Assembly: GCA_051010195.1 (NCBI GenBank)
Contig: JBPCVV010000110.1
Span: 1 to 6,269, forward strand
Reading direction: 5' to 3'
Source: Anderseniella sp051010195
Lineage (GTDB): Bacteria > Pseudomonadota > Alphaproteobacteria > Rhizobiales > Aestuariivirgaceae
Length of the DNA stretch: 6,269 nucleotides
Shown here: positions 1-6,210 of the stretch, in pieces
Numbering within the stretch: the stretch's first letter is position 1
How the letters are laid out: the number at the start of each line of letters is the position of its first letter
Notes under the pieces: generated by a model
Database searches by the model: none
What the model was told of the DNA's origin: nothing
What the model saw: only the letters and a program-made list of their open reading frames with translations
Translations under genes and position numbers: made by a program

Positions 1-778
1 AAATCTGATGGTAAGAATACCCGGCCAGACCCGCGTTAAATTGCGGTGAGAAGTGCTTCAATGCCGCAAACTCCAAGTGAAACTCTTCCCCCGTCTTGTA
101 ATCGGTGGCCGAATTTTTGTCATTGATGGTGATACCGGCGCGTCCTGATAACTCAAAACCCGTAGCCGGATCCAACCAGGTCAAACCACTATAAAAAGCA
201 ACCGACCAATGGTTGAAGGACAAATTGTCCAGGGCACCATCTTGATAATCACCAATAGGCACATTGATCAATGTGCCGATATTCCAATGGAACGGCCCAG
301 ACGTCCAACCGATTAGTCCGCCCACTTGCGGATCGCCTACAGAGACGCGTGACTGCGATACACTACCAATGGGCAACGGTGGAGATCCTGGTAATGAAGC
401 AGTCACATCGGCATCAACACCGACACTGCCGAGTGGCAATACTCCAAAGATACCAAGGCGTCCGCCAAGAATTTCCGCGTCGGGAACCCAAAGAACGCCC
501 GGTACACCCAACACAAGGTCCACGTCCACGTCAGCTATAAGTTGCCCGCCATTTTCAAACACCGTGCTGGGATTTGCTCCGCCACTGTAGATATAAACAG
601 TGTTCGTTGAGAACACGCCTGATACAGGTGGTAGCATGCCCGCCTGAGGTCCGGACTGACCTAACAGGTAGGTTCCAATCCCTTTTTCCGCCGCAATTGC
701 AACATCTGCGATCTGTGCCAACGAGAAAACAGAAACCAGACTTGCTATAATTGCGCGGCCAAAAGAAATTTTGTTCAT
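1..778 (-). CDS. SphA / phenol-degradation MetA-type outer-membrane protein, 3' end cut off by window edge
   Basis: Reading the minus strand from the ATG at 778 gives 259 codons with no stop before the left edge, so the C-terminus is missing. Residues 1-29 look like a Sec signal peptide: Lys/Arg at the start, a hydrophobic stretch, then a likely cut at AIA-AEKG. The mature part opens with GIGTYLLGQSGPQAGMLPP, followed by the VYIYSG block, an acidic-hydrophobic alternating strand (ADVDVDLVLG), the W-containing PGVLWVP segment, and later WNIGTLINVPIGDY and WSVAFYSGLTW. This pattern of alternating strands is typical of the SphA/Phenol_MetA_deg family, predicted outer-membrane beta-barrels tied by name to uptake of aromatic or hydrophobic compounds. 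Members are usually somewhat over 300 residues, so roughly the last fifth is absent (from memory of the family). A GGGG-type ribosome site (about 785-789) sits a few bases before the ATG. The substrate cannot be inferred; the family is widespread and often annotated only as 'transporter'. Base composition is near 50% GC, lower than the downstream operon. Confidence 0.82.
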   Translation of the reverse strand, partial: MNKISFGRAIIASLVSVFSLAQIADVAIAAEKGIGTYLLGQSGPQAGMLPPVSGVFSTNTVYIYSGGANPSTVFENGGQLIADVDVDLVLGVPGVLWVPDAEILGGRLGIFGVLPLGSVGVDADVTASLPGSPPLPIGSVSQSRVSVGDPQVGGLIGWTSGPFHWNIGTLINVPIGDYQDGALDNLSFNHWSVAFYSGLTWLDPATGFELSGRAGITINDKNSATDYKTGEEFHLEFAALKHFSPQFNAGLAGYSYHQI

Positions 779-828
779 CGCTTTACCCCAAAGATAGTCG
801 CTGATCATATTCGTACCGACATCCCCTG

Positions 829-875
829 ATGATAGCCGATAGCAGAATGATTGCCGAACTGCGAACTCATTACAA
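829..875 (-). promoter_or_regulatory. Weak candidate promoter(s) for the SphA-like gene
   Basis: On the minus strand upstream of the ATG at 778 there are two imperfect sigma-70-like pairs. One is TTGTAA (875-870), 17 bases, then AATCAT (852-847). The other is TTCGGC (858-853), 18 bases, then TATCAT (834-829), whose -10 has one mismatch but whose -35 is poor. Either would leave a leader of about 45 to 65 bases. Nothing else in this stretch looks like an operator. This is a guess from consensus matching only. Confidence 0.2.
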
Positions 876-980
876 CCCATGGCCTGAAAATCCACGTTGC
901 TTTTGTGAAGTGATTCGCATTACAGGCGCAATCTGATTGGCGTGATTGAACAGGATCAGGCCGGCATCAATCAGCGAGTG

Positions 981-1139
981 CTGGACCAATTCACACCGCC
1001 TTATGTCATAGTTGACAGCGCGGCAGGCGTATGGAATCGCAAATTGGATGCCCTTTCAGACGTAACAAACGCCGATGTCCAAATGGTCGACACTTCGATA
1101 GTGCGCGTTCATCAGCACGGGTCTTGTGTCAAGCGTGGC
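981..1139 (+). pseudogene. Remnant of an IS5-superfamily transposase
   Basis: The frame starting with GTG at 942 and ending at the TAG at 1149-1151 would make 69 residues. From 1023 it reads AGVWNRKLDAL, then VQMVDTSIVRVHQHGS, then VKRG. This matches the conserved centre of IS5-family DDE transposases, where 'AGVW...ALxxxHDxxVQMIDTSIVRVHQHGA' surrounds the first catalytic Asp (here codon 1089-1091). The preceding LDQFTPPY (from 981) resembles the 'RDLPxRYGPY' block that lies just upstream in intact transposases, but the residues between it and AGVW appear partly lost. The N-terminal domain, the second Asp and the Glu are absent, and the frame stops soon after, so it cannot be active. Intact relatives are about 250-280 residues, so only about a fifth is left. 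Flanking inverted repeats were not found. The block 1023-1139 is the well-supported part; the extension to 981 is tentative. Confidence 0.75.
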
Positions 1140-1200
1140 GAAGCACATTAGTGCAGGCTCTTTGCCCGGACGCAACTAAACTTCCGATCGGCAGAATACT

Positions 1201-1229
1201 TTTACAGCGCTTCCTGGACTGGTTATGAC
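1201..1229 (+). promoter_or_regulatory. Candidate sigma-70-like promoter for the two-gene operon
   Basis: TTTACA (1201-1206) is followed after exactly 17 bases by TATGAC (1224-1229), five and four matches to the -35 and -10 consensus. Transcription would start near 1236, giving a leader of about 95 bases before the preferred ATG at 1332 but only a few bases before the alternative ATG at 1242. The site lies between the IS relic and the operon. It is a consensus match only, with no experimental support. Confidence 0.38.
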
Positions 1230-1331
1230 AATGGCCTCGGTATGCTGTCTGGCGTCCGAACGCGTTTTTTGATACCCAACCGCGGAACAATCCCAGTGCT
1301 CCAACCCAATTCACTCACGGTCACGACATCC

Positions 1332-3131
1332 ATGCCAGATCTGCTGCGCGAAAAAACTCCAGTCATTCATTTCCTGTGCGTGCTCTTCGTTATCCTCACA
1401 CTTGGTCCCGCGCGTGCCGATTGGATCAATTTAACCGGTGCGGAGACATCCCCTAATATCGTGGAAATCACGGTTCTGGATGACCGGGTGAATGTTCGGC
1501 TGGAGGTGTATGTCGGCGATATTGAGACGTTCACGGACCTGCTTCCTGACAGCATGTTGAAAGACGGCGGCAGGGGCCGCCCGCCGCTTGAAGACAGGAT
1601 CACGCGGTTTTCCCGGGAGGGCCTGAAGGTGCTGGGACCGGACGGCAACCCTTTGCCGGCGCGGTTGGTGCTGGTGGAACCGCGCATGCGCGTTGACCGA
1701 AAATCGCCATTTGCCGGCTTCATCAACCCCCAAACCCGCCGGCGCGTGCCGGAACCGCCCGCCGACAAGCGCGTGCTCTATGTCGAGATGGACTACACGT
1801 TCGAGGGCAAGCCCGAAACATTGACGTTCTCGCCGCCACAGGACGAGAATGGCAATGCAAAGGTCGGGATCGGCTTCATCGCCTACCACAAGGCGGTGCC
1901 CATCATTGATTTCCGTTATCTCGGGGCAAACGCCACGGTCACGCTGGACTGGCAGGACCCCTGGTATTCTCAATTCACCAACCGCAATCTCAAACGCCAT
2001 CACAAGTCGGCAATGATGTCGTTCCTCTACCTGGAACCCCGCGAGGTGCGCCACGAGATGCTGATCCGCTTGCGCGATCTGGAGGACTGGACAGACCTCG
2101 GTCTGGGCGGCGAACAAACGATCAGCAAGCAGGACCGGGCGCGCATTAGGCAGAAGGCGCAGGAGTTTCTGGCTCAACGCAACCCGGTGACCTCGGACGG
2201 CACCCGGCTTAAGCCCGATTCTTCCCGTGCGGAATTCCTGAAAGTATCTCTCTCCGGCCTGCAGGTCATCGAGGATGACATGCCCCTCGACCGCTCCACA
2301 GGTATCCTTGGCGTGATCCTGTCACACCATGTTGACCGTCTGCCAAAGATCGTGACGATGCAATGGGAACTCTTCAACGAGCGCATCCAGCGCATCCCGG
2401 CCACGTCCACCGATCCGGCCGGCCCGTTCAAGAGCTTTATCGATACGCGTGACCCGACGCTGGAATGGAAGAACTTCCTGCTTCAGTATAAAGAGCCAAA
2501 GGTGGAGCCGGTTACGCTCGAAGCCGGTCGGACAATCGGCGTTCCGTTGCCGTCCGTTGTGCTGTTGATCTGTGCACTCGCTGCGGCTGTTTTGGCTGTG
2601 TGCCCGAAATTGCTGTCGCGGCTGTTCTGGGGTGCCGCATCCGCGGGGTGCCTTGTAGGTGCTGTTCTGGCGGTGCGCATCGGTGTCGTAGACGTGCCCA
2701 ATCCCCTGCCCGCAGCTCCAGACGAGGAAGCCTCAGGTCGCATCGTGAGCATGCTCCTCAATAATGTGAACACCGCCTTCCTGGAGAGAGACCCGGCAAA
2801 GCTGAAGAAGGCGCTGGCGGTGATCGTGGATGACCCGGTACTCTCCGACGTCGAGGCGGAACTGGGGCGGGCGCTGGCGATCAAGGTTGCAGGCGGTGGC
2901 ATAGCGCAGGTCGCCGCCATTGAGGACCTGAGCTTGACGGAGATCAGCGCGCTTCAGGACCGCGCTGGTTTCAGGTCTCTGGCCGAATGGACGGCCACGG
3001 CCCGCGCCGGTCATTGGGGCCATCCGCACCGGCGTACGATAACGTTCCGAGCGTTGATGGAAGTTGCCAATATCGCGGGCGCATGGAAGCTTGTCGGCCT
3101 CACCGTCGTCGACGCCAAGCAGCAGAGCTGA
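1332..3131 (+). CDS. Exported, membrane-anchored protein of unknown function, partner of HupE/UreJ
   Basis: The 599-residue protein is of a family I cannot name. Residues 1-29 form a clear signal peptide (charged start, IHFLCVLFVILTLG core, cut after ARA). Residues 30-400 form a large hydrophilic region with strand-rich blocks such as WINLTG, VNVRLEVYVGDIETF and VLYVEMDYTFEG, and a Trp/Tyr-rich stretch (VTLDWQDPWYSQF, 203-215). Two membrane helices follow (about 404-424 and 432-452) with a short CPKLLSR turn, so with a cleaved signal both large domains should face the periplasm. The C-terminal domain (about 465-599) has FLERDPAKLKKAL, then ARAGHWGHPHRR, then GAWKLVGLTVVD, resembling an NTF2/SnoaL-like cone fold; that fold is an inference. 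An in-frame ATG at 1242 would add 30 residues, but 1332 is preferred because it places the signal peptide at the terminus and suits the promoter at 1201-1229. No strong Shine-Dalgarno is seen before either start. The TGA is 2 bp from the HupE/UreJ start, implying coupled expression and joint function. Confidence 0.85.
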   Translation: MPDLLREKTPVIHFLCVLFVILTLGPARADWINLTGAETSPNIVEITVLDDRVNVRLEVYVGDIETFTDLLPDSMLKDGGRGRPPLEDRITRFSREGLKVLGPDGNPLPARLVLVEPRMRVDRKSPFAGFINPQTRRRVPEPPADKRVLYVEMDYTFEGKPETLTFSPPQDENGNAKVGIGFIAYHKAVPIIDFRYLGANATVTLDWQDPWYSQFTNRNLKRHHKSAMMSFLYLEPREVRHEMLIRLRDLEDWTDLGLGGEQTISKQDRARIRQKAQEFLAQRNPVTSDGTRLKPDSSRAEFLKVSLSGLQVIEDDMPLDRSTGILGVILSHHVDRLPKIVTMQWELFNERIQRIPATSTDPAGPFKSFIDTRDPTLEWKNFLLQYKEPKVEPVTLEAGRTIGVPLPSVVLLICALAAAVLAVCPKLLSRLFWGAASAGCLVGAVLAVRIGVVDVPNPLPAAPDEEASGRIVSMLLNNVNTAFLERDPAKLKKALAVIVDDPVLSDVEAELGRALAIKVAGGGIAQVAAIEDLSLTEISALQDRAGFRSLAEWTATARAGHWGHPHRRTITFRALMEVANIAGAWKLVGLTVVDAKQQS

Positions 3132-3133
3132 CC

Positions 3134-4405
3134 ATGAAGCCCTGGTTCCGCGTCCTGCTGTGTTGCATTCTCCTGGGTCTTGCGGCCTTGCCTGCCGGAG
3201 CGCACTTCCTGCTCAATCTCAATGTGCGCATCCTGCATGTGGAGCATTTAAGTGATGGTGTCCGTGTCTATCTGCGAACGCCCATGCCCTATCTGGTGGC
3301 GGACAAGGTGGGTCCCACCGATGTCGATGGCCTGCCCGCGCCCGCGCCATATACAACCAACCGGATGGAAGACGGCAAGCTGGTCCATTATGCCGATCCG
3401 GCACAGCTGAGCCAAAACCTTAATGGCCTGGGGACCATGGCGGCCGAGGGGTTTCGCCTGGTGAGCGACGGCAAGCGCCTCAACGCGACGGTGGAACAGA
3501 CACAGGTTCACCGGGTCGGCGAGCATCCGCCCTTCGCAACCCTTGCAGAGGCCAAGGCTGCGCTTGCCGCCGGCAAGCCCTATCCAACGGACGCCAAGCC
3601 GCTCTATGTCGGAGATGCGGTGGTCGATGTCATTCTGCGTTATGGGAGCGACGCTGCCATTTCCAGTTATGAGATCTCTAGTAATCTCAATCCAGGTCTG
3701 TCAGGCCAGGAGAACACGGCGAATCTGATCCTCGATTACAGGCCGGGCGGCACCAAGGTATTCCGAGCCCGTGGCCTCCTGGCAGAGCCTGTCGCAGTAT
3801 CGCGCTCGGCGATTTCCGCCATTTACACCTTCATCAAAGAAGGCTTCCGCCATATTCTGGAGGGCCTGGATCATGTACTATTCGTGCTCTGTCTGGTGCT
3901 CGGCGCGGCAGCGCTGAAGGATCTAGTGTGGCGGGTCACCGGCTTCACCATAGGCCACAGCATCACATTGACCGCAGGTTTCTTTGGTTTCGTGCCCGAC
4001 GGCGCCTGGTTCGTGCCTGCGGTGGAGACCGGTATCGCTCTCTCCATTATCTACGCCGCTGTCATCGCCATGCCGGTGCGCGCGAAGAGAGTGGGGAACG
4101 AGCAAGCCACGTTCTTCGTCACCTGCGCAATCGGCTGGCTGCACGGCCTGGGCTTCTCCTTTGTCTTGCACAAGATTCTGCAGATCACCTCACCCGATAT
4201 CTGGCAAAGCCTCCTCGCCTTCAATGTCGGCGTCGAGATTGGCCAGCTCACGATCGTGCTCGCCACCTGGCCGCTGTTTCGATTGATAACCCGGTTAAAC
4301 GAGCAGGTCTCGTACATCGTCAAATGGGCAATCGGAGCTGGCTGCATCGCCATCGCCGCCTACTGGACAATCGAGCGCACCGGCCAGCTTTTCGGAGCGC
4401 TTTAG
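3134..4405 (+). CDS. HupE/UreJ_2 family membrane protein with N-terminal periplasmic domain
   Basis: This is a 423-residue inner-membrane protein. Residues 1-23 are a signal peptide ending AGA-HF. Residues 24-230 form an extracytoplasmic domain of alternating strands, as in the long HupE/UreJ_2 type. About six or seven membrane helices follow from residue 239. Family signatures are clear: EGFRHILEGLDHVLF (236-250), FTIGHSITLT (271-280), VETGIALSI (297-305), WLHGLGFSF (335-343) and FNVGVEIGQ (363-371). In Rhizobium HupE, an HX5DH motif and a second His-rich motif are needed for nickel permeation. Here HX5DH is intact (H240, D246, H247), while the second motif is reduced to a single His (H337). 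No hydrogenase or urease genes are nearby, so nickel is possible but unproven; the long-type family is generally uncharacterised. The start at 3134 is 2 bp after the upstream stop; a longer frame from 2987 lies inside the upstream gene and would hide the signal peptide. The stop overlaps the convergent cyclase by 4 bp. Confidence 0.9.
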   Translation: MKPWFRVLLCCILLGLAALPAGAHFLLNLNVRILHVEHLSDGVRVYLRTPMPYLVADKVGPTDVDGLPAPAPYTTNRMEDGKLVHYADPAQLSQNLNGLGTMAAEGFRLVSDGKRLNATVEQTQVHRVGEHPPFATLAEAKAALAAGKPYPTDAKPLYVGDAVVDVILRYGSDAAISSYEISSNLNPGLSGQENTANLILDYRPGGTKVFRARGLLAEPVAVSRSAISAIYTFIKEGFRHILEGLDHVLFVLCLVLGAAALKDLVWRVTGFTIGHSITLTAGFFGFVPDGAWFVPAVETGIALSIIYAAVIAMPVRAKRVGNEQATFFVTCAIGWLHGLGFSFVLHKILQITSPDIWQSLLAFNVGVEIGQLTIVLATWPLFRLITRLNEQVSYIVKWAIGAGCIAIAAYWTIERTGQLFGAL

Positions 4406-6210
4406 CTGCCCAGACGGAAGGCTTCGATCGATTTTGACTTGCCTTTGGCGGCCAAGGCACCAACGGCCTCAGCCGAAATGTCCTTGTCAAGCTCCGCAAC
4501 AACATCCTCTGTGGCCAAGATGACTGTTTCCGCGTTCGGAGCAACTTCCTTGCCGAGTTGTTCCATGCGCTGGGCGGTGTTCACGGTATCGCCGACGACG
4601 GTGTAATTCATCCGCTCGGGCGCACCGATGTTGCCCACGACTGCTGGTCCACAATGCAGGCCAACGCGAAAGCGCACCGGGGCATCTCCGCGCGCCATGC
4701 GCGCAGCATTGTCTGCATGCACGGCCGCCGCCATGGCGCATGCCGCCCTGGCGGCTCGTTTGGCTTGATCCGGTTGGTCGTCTGGCGCGCCCCAGAATGC
4801 CATGAGCGCATCACCCATGAACTTGTCGATTGTGCCGCCCTCCGCCTCCACGCAGGCTGCAAGCAACTCAAAGTGATGGTTCAGATATGCCGCCGTCTCC
4901 TCAGCCGACATTTGTTCTGATATGGATGTGAAGCCGGCAAGGTCGCTAAAGAGTAAGGTGATTTTCTTTTGCTCGGAAGCGACGACCTGGCTGCCCCGGC
5001 GTATGAGCCGGTTGACCAGGGATTTGGGAACGTAGAGCGAGAACCAGCGCAGCGCTTGAAGCATGTTGTTGAAGGCGCGGGCCTGGGCATCTAGTTCGGC
5101 AATTCGGCTGCGGGGCAATTCCTGCACATCGTTTACTTCCAGCTCCGCAATGCGCGAAATGCCGTCACTAGCGGTCTTGACTAACCGCGCGATTGAGTGG
5201 CCCAAATATATGGCGAGCAGAGCCCCGAGCACAATTATGACAAGGCCGATCTGCAGCGAATTCCGAACGCTCAGAAGCGGGGCTTCTATAGTCTCCGCAT
5301 CCACATAACCGCCGATAGTCCAGGGCGCTGCGCCGTACCCTTTCAGCTTTGTGAAGACAAAAACATATCGCTGCCCGGCGACCGATGCCTCGCGAACCTC
5401 CAAGTTTCTGCTCACCGTGTCCCCGTGCAACTGACGAGTTTCCGCAGACAAAAATCGGGGCAACACCAAATCTCCGACACGGTTGATCTCAACTGTCGGG
5501 GACCGCTTGGACAAATCAGGATGGTTGGACGTTAGATTTGGGTGAGCGATAACCTGGGACTTGTTGTCCAGGATGAATGCTGTTCCGTTGAACTGAGAGC
5601 TTATCGCGATCACCAGGTCCGACAGCTCGTTAAGCGAAATCGCTGCCAGGACAACCCCAACGAAAGTCTCGCCGCGCCACACGGGCTTGATATAGTTCAC
5701 GAAGGACCGTCGGCGTTCCTCACTATACAGGATTTCATTCCAAAACCCGCGTTTAGTCTGCATCGCCCGTTGCAGTGCCTTTTTTGCGAAGTCACTATTG
5801 TGCGCTGGGCCTATCTCGATATGCCAAGGTTCACCCGAGCTGCCGCGAAAGGCGCGCGTGGCCTCAAGATCGCGGCCGAAAAAGACCAGCGCGGTCACTT
5901 GCGGTGTTGCTGCCATCGCCGCCGTCAGGATCTGTGCAATGTCTTCGCTTCGGCGCCCCCGTGGCCGGCGCGAGGTGATGAGTTCAGCAGTCCATTCAGT
6001 CTGCTTGACGACTGGATCCAGATGATCGCGCAGTTCATCTTCCATATGCGAGAGTGATTGCTGGGCCAGTTTTGCAACAAAGCTCACGGCCGTGTCCCGG
6101 CTGGTTTGGTAGCTGGTCCAAACGACGGTTCCAAGAAGTACCACCACCATGACGACGAAGCAGGTCGCTATTGTGAAAGAAATCGAGACGCGATGTTGAT
6201 TGGTAAACAC
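4402..6210 (-). CDS. Receptor-type class III adenylate cyclase (dCACHE-HAMP-cyclase)
   Basis: This 602-residue inner-membrane sensor cyclase very likely makes cAMP from ATP. A short N-terminus leads into helix 1 (about 10-31). A periplasmic region (about 35-312) has the helix-plus-double-domain look of a dCACHE ligand sensor, with blocks FVNYIKPVWRGETFVGVVLA, FILDNKSQVIAHP and GYGAAPWTIGGYVD. Helix 2 spans about 318-337, then a HAMP-like linker (about 336-390) and the catalytic domain (about 412-602). All key residues are present: metal-binding D423 (LFSDLAGFTS) and D467 (DKFMGDALMAFWG), purine-contacting K463 and T537 (NYTVVGDTVN), and transition-state N544 and R548 (VNTAQRM). Lys with Thr, rather than Lys with Asp, is the class IIIb pattern, and argues for ATP over GTP. 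The start is a GTG at 6208-6210 with no clear Shine-Dalgarno; an in-frame TAA lies upstream (6253-6255), and the first ATG within the frame is codon 21, inside helix 1. The ligand is unknown. The gene ends tail to tail with the HupE/UreJ gene and is probably transcribed alone from beyond 6210. Confidence 0.92.
   Translation of the reverse strand: MFTNQHRVSISFTIATCFVVMVVVLLGTVVWTSYQTSRDTAVSFVAKLAQQSLSHMEDELRDHLDPVVKQTEWTAELITSRRPRGRRSEDIAQILTAAMAATPQVTALVFFGRDLEATRAFRGSSGEPWHIEIGPAHNSDFAKKALQRAMQTKRGFWNEILYSEERRRSFVNYIKPVWRGETFVGVVLAAISLNELSDLVIAISSQFNGTAFILDNKSQVIAHPNLTSNHPDLSKRSPTVEINRVGDLVLPRFLSAETRQLHGDTVSRNLEVREASVAGQRYVFVFTKLKGYGAAPWTIGGYVDAETIEAPLLSVRNSLQIGLVIIVLGALLAIYLGHSIARLVKTASDGISRIAELEVNDVQELPRSRIAELDAQARAFNNMLQALRWFSLYVPKSLVNRLIRRGSQVVASEQKKITLLFSDLAGFTSISEQMSAEETAAYLNHHFELLAACVEAEGGTIDKFMGDALMAFWGAPDDQPDQAKRAARAACAMAAAVHADNAARMARGDAPVRFRVGLHCGPAVVGNIGAPERMNYTVVGDTVNTAQRMEQLGKEVAPNAETVILATEDVVAELDKDISAEAVGALAAKGKSKSIEAFRLGS

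Larger units (their letters stand above)
779..1331. other. Divergent intergenic region with IS debris
   Basis: This 553-base stretch separates the minus-strand SphA-like gene from the plus-strand operon. The left part (779-940) holds the SphA-like leader and possible promoter and shows no convincing gene. The middle (about 981-1139) contains a transposase relic. The right part (1140-1331) holds a candidate promoter for the operon and an untranslated leader. No tRNA, riboswitch, strong terminator, CRISPR-type repeat or intact IS terminal repeats were recognised by eye. Confidence 0.6.

Noticed and set aside
1012..1040. Perfect TTGACA hexamer at 1012-1017 as a promoter -35
   Set aside because: No acceptable -10 lies 16-18 bases downstream, and the hexamer is inside the transposase relic.
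1246..1268. Small GCGT/ACGC stem followed by six T as a terminator
   Set aside because: The stem is only four base pairs with a four-base loop, too weak, and it would lie in the leader of the downstream operon.
1200..1270. Possible C-terminal tail of the IS5 transposase (AS-V-x-x-W-L-R-like pattern before a TGA)
   Set aside because: It needs a frameshift to resemble the family tail, and the match is too short to separate from chance.
1431..2177. Long minus-strand open frame (248 codons) opposite the 599-residue gene
   Set aside because: It is antisense to a well-supported coding region, has no recognisable family motif, and is expected as a shadow in GC-rich DNA.
2987..3133. Upstream extension of the HupE/UreJ protein from the ATG at 2987
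   Set aside because: It would overlap the coding end of the upstream gene by about 145 bases and put an Arg/Pro-rich leader before a clear signal peptide starting at 3134.
3928..4437. 169-codon plus-strand frame overlapping the HupE/UreJ gene
   Set aside because: It is rich in Arg and His with no hydrophobic pattern, typical of an out-of-frame reading of a membrane-protein gene.
5542..6057. 171-codon plus-strand frame opposite the cyclase sensor domain
   Set aside because: It lies antisense to a cyclase with full family signatures and shows no domain of its own.
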